The position numbers were made by a program, and so were the translations under genes. From positions 984,750 through 1,048,749 of the forward strand of contig NZ_KI391953.1 in assembly GCF_000185725.2 (NCBI RefSeq): DNA of 64,000 bases, in the 5' to 3' direction. Positions 27,618 to 35,709 of this stretch are shown piece after piece. The notes under the pieces were generated by a model, which saw only the letters and a program-made list of their open reading frames with translations, made no database searches and was not told the origin of the DNA. The DNA is from Segniliparus rugosus ATCC BAA-974. GTDB taxonomy: Bacteria > Actinomycetota > Actinomycetes > Mycobacteriales > Mycobacteriaceae. How positions within the stretch are numbered: the first letter of the stretch is position 1; every line of letters begins with the position of its first letter.

Positions 27618-29525
27618 CTAACCCGAGTGATAGACGTCGATGGTCACCGTGCCGAGTTTGGGGAACGCGGTGCCGGGCGCGGGATCCTGGCGGAAGACCT
27701 GACCAGGCACTTTGTTCGGGTCGGGGAAAAGGAGGCCGTTGCCCTGCGTGCTCTGCCTGGTCGGAGTTCCGACCAGGCCCGCCTTGCGCAGCGCGTCGCG
27801 GGCCTCCGCCTCGGTCATGCCGGTGAGGTCGGGCATGACGAACTGGTCGCCCTTGGAAATGGTCAGCGTGATGGTGTCGCCCCGTTTCGCCTCCGACCCC
27901 GGCTGCGGGCTCTGGTTCAAAACTTTGCCGTACGGCTCGGTCGAGCTCTGCTCTTCGGATCTCGGCTGGGCGAGCCCCGCGTCGGTGAGCGTCTTCGCGG
28001 CGGCTTCGCTCTGCGCGCCGACGACATTGGGCACTTGGATCGTCTCGGACCCCTTGGAGATGACCAGCTGGACCTTGCTGCCCTTCGCGACGGCCTTCCC
28101 TGCTTCGGGCCGTGTGCCGATCACCCGGTCTTTGTCGACCTCGTTCGAGTACTCGGCGGGCGGCGCGTTCGGGTCGACGTTCAGCCCGGCTTCGGCGAGC
28201 AGCACGGTCGCGTCGCCGATGGACTTGCCCCGGAGGTCGGGCACCTTTGTCTGGCCCGGTCCTGCGGAGACGGTGAGGGTGACCTCGACGTTCTTGTCGA
28301 CCGTGCTGCCGCTGGACGGCACGGTGCCGGTCACGGAGCCCTTCTTCGCCTGGGTGTCCTCGGTGCGCTCGATCTTGATGTGAGATTTCGACACACCGGC
28401 CTTGCTGAGCGAGTCGGTGGCCTGCTGCTCGCTCATCCCGACCACGTTGGGGATCATGATGTAGTTCGGCTGCCCCTTGATCACATTGTGTATCGCGAAG
28501 TACGCGGCCACGATCGCGACGACCACCGCGATGGAGAGCGCGGCGTAGACCCCTTTCGGCCTCGGGCGGGGCTCGGCGACCGGCTGCCCGTGCGCGCGCA
28601 GCGGCTTACTGGTCGGGCCGGTGATCTCGCCGGTGGAGAGCAGGGATTGGCGCTCGGCCTCGGACATGACCCGAGGCGCGCTCGGACGTTCGCCAGCGAG
28701 GAGCTTGACCAAGTCCGAGCGCAGCTCCGCCGCGGTCTGATACCGGTTCGCCGGATTCTTGCTCATCGACTTGAGCACCACGGCGTCGATGTCGGGGGAG
28801 AGCGCCTTGTTGAGCGAGGACGGCGGCTTGGGGTCTTCCCGGACGTGCTGGTAGGCGATGGAGAGCGGGGTGTCCCCGGTGAACGGCGGCGCTCCGGCCA
28901 GCAGCTCGTAGAGCACGCAGCCGAGGGAGTACACGTCCGAGCGCGGGTCGACGGTCTCGCCCCTCGCTTGCTCGGGGGAGAGGTACTGCGCCGTGCCGAT
29001 GACGGTCGCGGTCTGCGTCGCGGTGATCGTCGAGTCCGAGATGGCCCTGGCGATGCCGAAGTCCATCACCTTCACCTGGCCGAGCTTGTCGATCATGATG
29101 TTGCCGGGCTTGACGTCGCGGTGCACGATGCCGTTCTGGTGGCTGAAGTCCAGCGCGGAGGCGACGTCCGCGATCCACGAGAGCACCTGTTCGGTCGTCA
29201 GCGGGCCGTTCTGCAGCGCCTCGCGCAGCGTCTGCCCGTCGACGTACTCCATCACGATATAGGGCATCGGCCCCTGGTCGGAGGCTGATTCCCCGGTGTC
29301 GAAGACGGAGACGATCATCGGGTGGTTCAGCGAGGCGGCGTTCTGCGCCTCGCGGCGGAAGCGCAGGTAGAACCGGGGGTCGCGGGCGAGGTCCGGGCGC
29401 AGCAGCTTGATCGCGACCTCGCGCCCGAGCCGTTCGTCCCTTGCGATGTGGACTTCGGACATGCCCCCGTAGCCGATCGCCTCGCCAAGCGCGTACCGGC
29501 CACCGAGGTGTTTCGGCGTCGTCAT
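27618..29525 (-). CDS. pknB: PASTA-domain Ser/Thr protein kinase PknB
   Basis: A 635-residue Hanks-type kinase. The N-terminal kinase domain (about 1-275) has IGYGGMSEVHIA, the ATP lysine in VAIKLL, IVHRDVKPGNIMI, MDFGIA and an activation loop with STITATQTATVIGTAQYLSP. A juxtamembrane stretch and one helix (YAALSIAVVVAIVAAYFAI, near 330) follow. The rest is four PASTA repeats facing the wall (IPNVVGMS, VPDLRGKS, VPNVVGAQ, MPDLTGMT). It senses muropeptides or lipid II and phosphorylates division and wall proteins. The ATG overlaps the pbpA stop. No pknA gene is present next to it, unlike in mycobacteria. Confidence 0.96.
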   Translation of the reverse strand: MTTPKHLGGRYALGEAIGYGGMSEVHIARDERLGREVAIKLLRPDLARDPRFYLRFRREAQNAASLNHPMIVSVFDTGESASDQGPMPYIVMEYVDGQTLREALQNGPLTTEQVLSWIADVASALDFSHQNGIVHRDVKPGNIMIDKLGQVKVMDFGIARAISDSTITATQTATVIGTAQYLSPEQARGETVDPRSDVYSLGCVLYELLAGAPPFTGDTPLSIAYQHVREDPKPPSSLNKALSPDIDAVVLKSMSKNPANRYQTAAELRSDLVKLLAGERPSAPRVMSEAERQSLLSTGEITGPTSKPLRAHGQPVAEPRPRPKGVYAALSIAVVVAIVAAYFAIHNVIKGQPNYIMIPNVVGMSEQQATDSLSKAGVSKSHIKIERTEDTQAKKGSVTGTVPSSGSTVDKNVEVTLTVSAGPGQTKVPDLRGKSIGDATVLLAEAGLNVDPNAPPAEYSNEVDKDRVIGTRPEAGKAVAKGSKVQLVISKGSETIQVPNVVGAQSEAAAKTLTDAGLAQPRSEEQSSTEPYGKVLNQSPQPGSEAKRGDTITLTISKGDQFVMPDLTGMTEAEARDALRKAGLVGTPTRQSTQGNGLLFPDPNKVPGQVFRQDPAPGTAFPKLGTVTIDVYHSG

Positions 29526-31060
29526 GGTCGTCCCCCGCTCATCGTCGTCCCCCTGTCCGCCAGCGCCTGTGCGATCACTGCCCTTCCGATCGGCCCGGCG
29601 ACGCTGGCCCCAGTGGCTCCGGGGCCGAGCGCCTCAGAGCCCTCGACCAGCACGGCGAGGGCGATTTGCGGGTGGCTGGCCGGGGCGAACGCGACGTACC
29701 AGCTGTACGGGCTCGGATTGTGCGGGTTGTCGGCGGTCCCGGTTTTCGAGGCGATCTCCAGCTTCGGGTCTTTCCCTTTGCCGCCCGAGCGGCGCTCCGC
29801 CTCGACCATGAGGTCGGTGAGCGTCTTCGCGATCTGCGGCCGCATCGCGGGGACCAGCACGGAACGGGTGGTCTTGTCGTCGCCGAGCGGCTTGAGGTCG
29901 GGGCCGAACTCTTGCTGCACGACGAACGGGGTGGCGAGGAAGCCGCCGTTGGCGACGCAGGCGACGATCTCGGCGTTCATCAGCGGGGTCAACTGCACGT
30001 CGCGCTGGCCGATCACCGATTGCCCGAGCGCGGCGGCGTCTTTCTGCAGCAAGTTCGGCTCTTCCGGGCTGACCAGCTGCGACGGCGCCACGGACATGGG
30101 GATGGACTGCTTGTCGTTGAGCCGCAGCTGGGTGGCCATGCCGCGCAGCACGGCCTCGGCGTTCGGCACCTTCTGGGTCATGAGCTGGACGAACGCGGTG
30201 TTGCACGAGTACGCGAAGGCTTGCCGCAAGGTCACCTCGCCGCCGACCGACTCCGGGCAGGTCTCCCCGCCGTAGTTGGGCAGCGTCGCGGACGCGGTGC
30301 CGGGCAGCGCGATGGAGCCTGCGGCGGTGAGCCGGATGTCCGGGGAGATCCCGTAGGACAGCGCGGCGGCCGTGGTGACCACCTTGAACGTCGAGCCGGG
30401 CGGGTACGCCTGGTCGATCGCCCGGTTGAGCAGCGGTTGCTTCGGGTCTTTGGACAGGGAGTCGTAGTACTTGGCCGTGCCGTCGAAGTCATGGCTGGCC
30501 AGCAGGTTCGGGTCGTAGCTCGGCGCGGAGGCCATCGCGAGGATCGCGCCGTTCTTCGGATTGAGCGCGACCACCGCCCCGACGCAGCCGCCCGTGCAGC
30601 CGGATGCGAGCTGCCGGTACGCCACTTCCTGCAGTTTCGCGTCGATGGTGGTGTTCACCACGCCCCCGCGCTGGCCGTGGCTGGCCAGGAAGTCCAAGAG
30701 CCGCTGCGAGAAGAGCCGCTCGTCCGTGCCGTCGAGGACGGCGTTCTCCTTCAGCTCCAGCCCGGTCTTGTCGAACAGCATCGAGTAGTAGCCGGTGATC
30801 GGCGCGTACACCATCGGGTCGTTGTATTTGCGCAGGTAGCGGAATCGGTCGTCGCTCGGGTCGGAATAGGCGAGCAGCGTGCCCGCGGCGGTGATCCTGC
30901 CGCGCGGCTCGGAGTACTCCTGGTAAAGCGCGCGCTTGTTCTGGTGGTTCTTGCGCAAATCGATCGACCACCAGGCTTGCACGAACGTCAGATTGGCGAT
31001 CAGGATCAGGGGCGCGAGCCAGGCCAGGACCAGACCGACCCGGCGCAAGGAAGTGTTCAT
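29522..31060 (-). CDS. pbpA: Class B penicillin-binding protein PbpA
   Basis: A 512-residue transpeptidase. It has one N-terminal membrane anchor (LVLAWLAPLILIANLTF), a dimerisation region, and the penicillin-binding domain with YPPGSTFKVVTTAA (SxxK), AYSCNTAF (SxN) and IASKTGTAD (KTG). The ATG at 31060 overlaps the rodA stop (ATGA). It cross-links septal or elongation peptidoglycan together with the adjacent SEDS glycosyltransferase RodA. The longer frame through rodA is spurious. Confidence 0.95.
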   Translation of the reverse strand: MNTSLRRVGLVLAWLAPLILIANLTFVQAWWSIDLRKNHQNKRALYQEYSEPRGRITAAGTLLAYSDPSDDRFRYLRKYNDPMVYAPITGYYSMLFDKTGLELKENAVLDGTDERLFSQRLLDFLASHGQRGGVVNTTIDAKLQEVAYRQLASGCTGGCVGAVVALNPKNGAILAMASAPSYDPNLLASHDFDGTAKYYDSLSKDPKQPLLNRAIDQAYPPGSTFKVVTTAAALSYGISPDIRLTAAGSIALPGTASATLPNYGGETCPESVGGEVTLRQAFAYSCNTAFVQLMTQKVPNAEAVLRGMATQLRLNDKQSIPMSVAPSQLVSPEEPNLLQKDAAALGQSVIGQRDVQLTPLMNAEIVACVANGGFLATPFVVQQEFGPDLKPLGDDKTTRSVLVPAMRPQIAKTLTDLMVEAERRSGGKGKDPKLEIASKTGTADNPHNPSPYSWYVAFAPASHPQIALAVLVEGSEALGPGATGASVAGPIGRAVIAQALADRGTTMSGGRP

Positions 31061-32676
31061 TGCGCGGCACCCCCCGGCGCGGGGCTCTCGGAGACCTTCG
31101 GCAGGTTGATGGTGGTCGTGTCTTGATCGTGCGCAGCGCGGTCCTGCGCGTTTTGTTCGGGCGCGGCCTGCGGGTCCGCCGTCTTCTGGGCCGAGTGCCG
31201 AGTGGCTTTGGCCTTGCCGCTCGCCGGGGCGGCGGCGGGCAGAGAGCCGGGTTTGCGCGCCTCGTGGGAGATCTTGACCAGCAGCGCGAGAAGAATGTAA
31301 TTCGACAGCAGCGAGGAACCGCCGGAGGACATGAACGGCGTGGTGAGGCCGGTCAACGGGATCAGGTCGGTGACGCCGCCCGCGATCACGAAGACCTGGA
31401 TCGCGATGGTGATCGCCAGGCCCGCCGCAAGAAGCTTGCCGAAGCTGTCCCGGACGGTGAGCGCGACGCGGACGCCCCGGTCCACGAGCAGGAAGTACAA
31501 GAGGACGACAGCCGCCAAGCCGATCAGCCCCAGCTCCTCGCCCACCGCCGCGAGGATGAAGTCGTTGTGCGCCTCGGGGACTCGGGCCGGAGAGCCCGCG
31601 CCGAGGCCGGTGCCGCCGAGGCCGCCGACAGCGAGGCCGAACAGCGCCTCGCAGAGCTGGTAGCTGGTGTTGCTGTCGCAGTCGGCCAGCGGATCCCACC
31701 AGGCCTGGGCGCGGACTTTGACGTGCGGGATCTGCGTGAACGCGAAGGTCCCCGCGACCACGAGCAGCAAGAGGCCGAGGAGCAACCAGCTGAGGCGCTC
31801 GGTGGCGATATAGAGCATGAGCAGGGCTGTGGCGAAGATGAGCAGCCCCATGCCGAGGTCGTTCTGCAGGAACAAGGTCGCGATCGACAGCCCCCACGCC
31901 AACAGCAGCGGCCCGAGGTCGCGCATTCTCGGCAGGTCCAGGCCCCAGGTGTGCGTGCCCGCCGTCACGAAAAGCTCGCGCTTGGCGACCAGCAGCGAGG
32001 CCGAGCAAACGATCAGAGCGACCTTGGCGAACTCGCCCGGCTGGACCGTGAGGAAGCCAAGGTGGACCCACACGTTCGAGCCGTTGCGGTCCTGGCCGGG
32101 GATCAGGCGGTTCACGAGGGAGGGGACGATGAGGAAGAGCACGCCGAACGCGCCAAGGGTGTAGGCGTACCGCGAGAGCACCCGGTAATCCTTGAGGAAG
32201 ACGAGGACCAGCCCGAACGCCGCGACGGAGACGAAGGTCCACACCAGCTGCGGATTGGTGTCGAAGCTGAGGATGGACTGGCGCGCCGCCTCGCTCCCAG
32301 GGTCGAGCACCTCCAGCCCGATCCGGAAGATGAACACCAGCCCGACTCCGTTGAGCAGGGCCACGACAGGGAAGAGCAAGGGGTCGGCGTACGGGGCGAA
32401 GAACCGGATCGCGAGATGCCCGCCGCCGATGATCACGCCGTACACCAACGCGACCCGCGCCAAGTCGCCGACGACAGGCCGGTGCAGGTTCGCGTCGACC
32501 AGCGCCAACGCCGCGAGCACCAGCGCCATGGCGATCCCGAGGAGCAACAGCTCCACGTTGCGCCGGTTACGCGGAGCCACGTGGTTGCCTGAGCCGGCCG
32601 GTCCCGAGTGCGATTTGGCGGCGGCGCTTTTGCTCGGGGCCGCCCCCGGACGGACAGCTGCCCCCGCCGCGTTCAT
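31057..32676 (-). CDS. rodA: SEDS-family peptidoglycan glycosyltransferase RodA
   Basis: A 539-residue polytopic SEDS protein. Family motifs are WVHLGFLTVQPGEFAKVALI, LLLAWGLSIATLFLQNDLGM, AHNDFILAAVGEELGLIG (the catalytic Asp region) and LTGLTTPFMSSGGSSLLSNY. The N-terminal about 45 residues (Ala/Pro/Ser rich) and the C-terminal about 60 residues form long soluble tails. The ATG at 32676 overlaps the pstP stop. It polymerises lipid II; PbpA is the expected transpeptidase partner. Confidence 0.95.
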   Translation of the reverse strand: MNAAGAAVRPGAAPSKSAAAKSHSGPAGSGNHVAPRNRRNVELLLLGIAMALVLAALALVDANLHRPVVGDLARVALVYGVIIGGGHLAIRFFAPYADPLLFPVVALLNGVGLVFIFRIGLEVLDPGSEAARQSILSFDTNPQLVWTFVSVAAFGLVLVFLKDYRVLSRYAYTLGAFGVLFLIVPSLVNRLIPGQDRNGSNVWVHLGFLTVQPGEFAKVALIVCSASLLVAKRELFVTAGTHTWGLDLPRMRDLGPLLLAWGLSIATLFLQNDLGMGLLIFATALLMLYIATERLSWLLLGLLLLVVAGTFAFTQIPHVKVRAQAWWDPLADCDSNTSYQLCEALFGLAVGGLGGTGLGAGSPARVPEAHNDFILAAVGEELGLIGLAAVVLLYFLLVDRGVRVALTVRDSFGKLLAAGLAITIAIQVFVIAGGVTDLIPLTGLTTPFMSSGGSSLLSNYILLALLVKISHEARKPGSLPAAAPASGKAKATRHSAQKTADPQAAPEQNAQDRAAHDQDTTTINLPKVSESPAPGGAAQ

Positions 32677-34172
32677 CCGTGCTGCTCCCGGCAATCGACT
32701 CCAGGCTTCCAGGTGCGCAGCACCTCCGACGGCGGGGCGGGGAGCTCCAAGCTCGGCTCGATGGAGGGGAAGGGGCTTTCGGAAGCGGGCGGCGCGGGCG
32801 GCTCGCTCGGGGCGAGGGGCGGCGCGGCCGGCTCGCTCGGGGAGGGCGGCGGCGGAGCGCTTTCGGGAGGCGGGGGCGGCAGTGCCACGTGGTCGGCGCA
32901 GTTCGGCAGCAGATGCTCGAGGAGCAATTGGACCTGCGACTGGACGTCGTTCCGGTTGCCGGAGGGCAGGTTGGGCACGCTGGAGCGCGTGGCCGCTTCG
33001 AGGTCGGCGAGTTTGAGCGGGGCGCAGCCGGGGCGCGTCTCGCCCGCGCGGAGGAATTCGGCTTTCGCCTTCCCTCCGGGGTGGGCAGGCTCGTGGAAGC
33101 AGACCCGCTCCTCCACAGACTGCAGCCGCACGCCGAAGAGCGAGCCGGAGATGCCCCGGTAGACGACGACGAAGCCGTCTTCGGGGCCGGTGTAGTAGTT
33201 GGAGCGCAAAAGGGCCCGCCCGCCGTACGCGGCGGCGACGAGGGCGGCGATGACCGCGAGGAGGACGGCGATCCAGCGCCACGATCGGCGACGGCCAAGG
33301 GCTCCGCCGCCCTCTTCGGCCGCCGACACTTTGACCGGGGCGCGTTGCTGCTGCCCGAGCGCGGCGGCGCGGCCCGCCGCGCTGTCCGGGGGCGGCGCGT
33401 GCTGCTGGTCCTCGCCGAGCGCCGCGCCCGCGATGATCGGCTGGGTCTGCGCGAACCCGGAATCGGCCACCTCCGCCACCACGACGGTGACGTTGTCGGG
33501 GCCGCCGCTGCGCAGCGCGAGGTCGACGAGCTTGTCCGCCGCCGCGTCGACGTCCCCCTCGCCGAGGACGGCCTCGATGGTCGCGGCGCTCACCACGTCG
33601 GAGAGCCCGTCCGAGCAGAGCAGGTAGCGGTCTGAGGCCAGCGCCTCGCGGACGATGAGCGTCGGCTGCACCTCGTGGCCGGTGAGGGCCTTGAGGATCA
33701 GCGAGCGCTGCGGGTGCGAATGCGCCTCCTCTGCGGTGATGCGCCCGTCGTCGATGAGGCTCTGCACATAGGTGTCGTCCCTGGTGATCTGCGTGAGCTG
33801 CCCGTCGCGCAACAGGTAGGCGCGGGAGTCTCCGACGTGGGCGAGGCCCATCGACGTCCCGGTGAACAGCAGGGCGGTGAGCGTCGTGCCCATACCGTCC
33901 CGCTCGGGATGCTCGGCCACGTGCTCCGCGATGGCGATATTGCCGGAGCGGACGGCGTCCGCGAGTTTGGACAGGATCTCGCCGCCCGGCTCCTCGTCGT
34001 CCAGCGGGATCATGGCTCCGATCACCAGCGCGGAGGCCACTTCGCCCGCCTCATGGCCGCCCATCCCGTCCGCGAGGGTCAGCAGCCTCGCGCCTGCGTA
34101 CGCGGAATCCTCGTTGTTGCCTCGGACCAGGCCGCGGTCGCTCCGGGCCGCGTAGCGGAGGACGAGGCTCAT
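32673..34172 (-). CDS. pstP: Membrane-anchored PP2C-type Ser/Thr phosphatase PstP
   Basis: A 499-residue protein. The PP2C domain (about 1-235) has SDRGLVRGNNEDSAY, LTLADGMGGHEAGEVAS, GTTLTALLF, VGDSRAYLLRDGQL, LLCSDGLSDVV and SGGPDNVTVVV, containing the metal-binding aspartates. A helix near 300 (WIAVLLAVIAALVAAAYGG) anchors it. The extracellular part ends in a Pro/Ser/Glu-rich low-complexity stretch before a short Trp/Cys-containing tail. It dephosphorylates PknB and its targets. The ATG at 34172 overlaps the fhaB stop. Confidence 0.95.
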   Translation of the reverse strand: MSLVLRYAARSDRGLVRGNNEDSAYAGARLLTLADGMGGHEAGEVASALVIGAMIPLDDEEPGGEILSKLADAVRSGNIAIAEHVAEHPERDGMGTTLTALLFTGTSMGLAHVGDSRAYLLRDGQLTQITRDDTYVQSLIDDGRITAEEAHSHPQRSLILKALTGHEVQPTLIVREALASDRYLLCSDGLSDVVSAATIEAVLGEGDVDAAADKLVDLALRSGGPDNVTVVVAEVADSGFAQTQPIIAGAALGEDQQHAPPPDSAAGRAAALGQQQRAPVKVSAAEEGGGALGRRRSWRWIAVLLAVIAALVAAAYGGRALLRSNYYTGPEDGFVVVYRGISGSLFGVRLQSVEERVCFHEPAHPGGKAKAEFLRAGETRPGCAPLKLADLEAATRSSVPNLPSGNRNDVQSQVQLLLEHLLPNCADHVALPPPPPESAPPPPSPSEPAAPPLAPSEPPAPPASESPFPSIEPSLELPAPPSEVLRTWKPGVDCREQHG

Positions 34173-34642
34173 GCTCGCAGCTCGACTACTGTTTTGCCGA
34201 CCTGGATGGGGGAGCCGAGGGGCACTCGCACTGCAGCGGTCACTTTCACTTGGTCGAGGTACGTGCCGTTGGTGGAGCCGAGATCTTCGACGAACCAGTC
34301 CTCCCCGCGTTTGAGCAGGCGGGCATGGCGAGAAGAGGCGTACTCGTCGGTCACCACCAGCGTCGAGTCGTCTGCCCTGCCGATGAGCACGGGCGCGTCG
34401 CCGAGCGCGATCCTGGTGTTCCGCAGCGCCCCCCTGGTGACCACGAGGTACTTGGCGTGCCGTCCCCGCCCGAAATTGGCGAAGAAGCCAGAGGCCTGGC
34501 TCTTGCTCTGCGCGGGCAGCCGCGAGCCGGACGCGTTCGTGATGTCCGAGCGGATCACTCGGACCACGGCGAAGACGAAGAGCCATAAAAGCGCGAGGAA
34601 AGCCGCGCGTCCGGCCTGCCAGATCAACGCTTGTTGTTGCAT
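34169..34642 (-). CDS. fhaB: FHA-domain membrane protein FhaB (FipA)
   Basis: A 157-residue protein with an N-terminal helix (AAFLALLWLFVFAVVRVI) and a C-terminal FHA domain with LIGRADDSTLVV, SSRHARLL and DLGSTNGTYLDQ. It binds phosphothreonine on PknB substrates and links division proteins. It is coupled to pstP (ATGA) and follows fhaA after 62 bp. Confidence 0.94.
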   Translation of the reverse strand: MQQQALIWQAGRAAFLALLWLFVFAVVRVIRSDITNASGSRLPAQSKSQASGFFANFGRGRHAKYLVVTRGALRNTRIALGDAPVLIGRADDSTLVVTDEYASSRHARLLKRGEDWFVEDLGSTNGTYLDQVKVTAAVRVPLGSPIQVGKTVVELRA

Positions 34643-34704
34643 GTCGGACTCCCCTCAAACGCGTCGAAAACGGTCTTCACTGGACTTCTCGGCAAACTTC
34701 CACC

Positions 34705-35442
34705 CTACCCGAACCGCACGATCACGAACGACTGGCCCAGATTGATGACGTCGCCGTCGGCGAGCTGCCACTCCGAGACCCGCTCCCCGTTGACCGTAGT
34801 GCCGTTCGTCGAGCCGAGGTCTTGCAGCACCGCCCGCTGGCCGTCCCACCAGATCCGGCAGTGCTCGCGCGACACCGCTTTGTCGTCGAGCCGGACCTGC
34901 GCGGTCACGCCGCGGCCCAGCACGCTGACGCCGTGCGCCAGCTGATGCTGACGTCCGGAGCCTTCTGTGAGGCGCAGCACGCGCCGAACGTTCTGCCGGT
35001 GCGATTGCGCGGGCGCGGCGGACGGGGCCGACGCAGGGGCGGGGGCGTGCGCCTGCGACGGCTCGTCGCCCGTCTCGTTGGCCGAACTCGAGATCCGCAT
35101 CTGGCCAGGGCGCATTTGCTCCGAGATCTCAAGGCGCACCGACACCGGGTGGCGCGTCGCCCAGCCCTGGGCGGCGATGAACTGTTCGAGGTGCCGGGTC
35201 AGCACCTTCGTGACCTCGTGATAATGCTCTTCGAAGTGCGCGACGTCGGCCTGTCCGAGCCGGATCGTGTACTGGTCCGAGGTGGCGGGCTGTCCGTCCG
35301 CTCCGGTCCGGACGCCCATGGCCGCTTCCCGCTGCAGTCCCGCTTGCACCTCGCTCACCTGCAGGTTCCCGCCAAAAATGCGGGCGAAGGCGTCGCCGAT
35401 GGCGCCTTCTAGGGTGCGCTCGATGCGCTGGACCATTCCCAT
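34705..35442 (-). CDS. fhaA: FHA-domain protein FhaA, short form
   Basis: A 245-residue protein. The N-terminal DUF3662 domain (about 1-115: IERTLEGAIGDAFARIFGG) and C-terminal FHA domain (VSVLGRGVTAQVRL, SREHCRIWW, DLGSTNGTTVNGERV) are both complete. The linker is only about 40 residues and Ala/Pro rich. The mycobacterial FhaA linker is far longer, with total length near 527 as I recall. In Mycobacterium FhaA binds the pseudokinase domain of MviN/MurJ. A -10-like TACCCT (35451-35456) stands 8 nt before the ATG. Confidence 0.92.
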   Translation of the reverse strand: MGMVQRIERTLEGAIGDAFARIFGGNLQVSEVQAGLQREAAMGVRTGADGQPATSDQYTIRLGQADVAHFEEHYHEVTKVLTRHLEQFIAAQGWATRHPVSVRLEISEQMRPGQMRISSSANETGDEPSQAHAPAPASAPSAAPAQSHRQNVRRVLRLTEGSGRQHQLAHGVSVLGRGVTAQVRLDDKAVSREHCRIWWDGQRAVLQDLGSTNGTTVNGERVSEWQLADGDVINLGQSFVIVRFG

Positions 35443-35709
35443 ACCTTGTCAGGGTACCCGGTTTGCCGCGCGAAGCGAACCACCGCGGCTGTTTCTGTGT
35501 GCATGCAATTTTCCAACATAGGGGTTGGCGAGGACAACAAGAACGCGTTCGAGACGGCCTTGAAGCACGAGCGTCCGCCCGACTCGTCCAGGGGCCGCCC
35601 GTCGACGCGACGCCATACGACCCCCTCCGTTCCCGCGCCCGAATCAGGCTTGGCAGGCGCATTTTGCTGGCGGCCGGAGTTGTCGGTGTGGGGTACTACC
35701 GTGGTCGGC
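35443..35709. promoter_or_regulatory. Divergent promoter region between fhaA and lhr
   Basis: 267 bp without a gene. The fhaA-side -10-like TACCCT (35451-35456) is visible. The open frame running through this gap into lhr has no conserved sequence and I treat it as non-coding. I see no clear promoter for lhr. Confidence 0.45.

Noticed and set aside
32760-32880. Pro/Ser/Glu-rich repeats as an independent gene or mobile repeat
   Set aside because: They are in frame with the extracellular tail of PstP and are ordinary low-complexity linker.
35446-35709. N-terminal extension of Lhr by 88 residues
   Set aside because: The extra sequence is compositionally odd and lies in the divergent promoter gap; Lhr homology begins just after the ATG at 35710.
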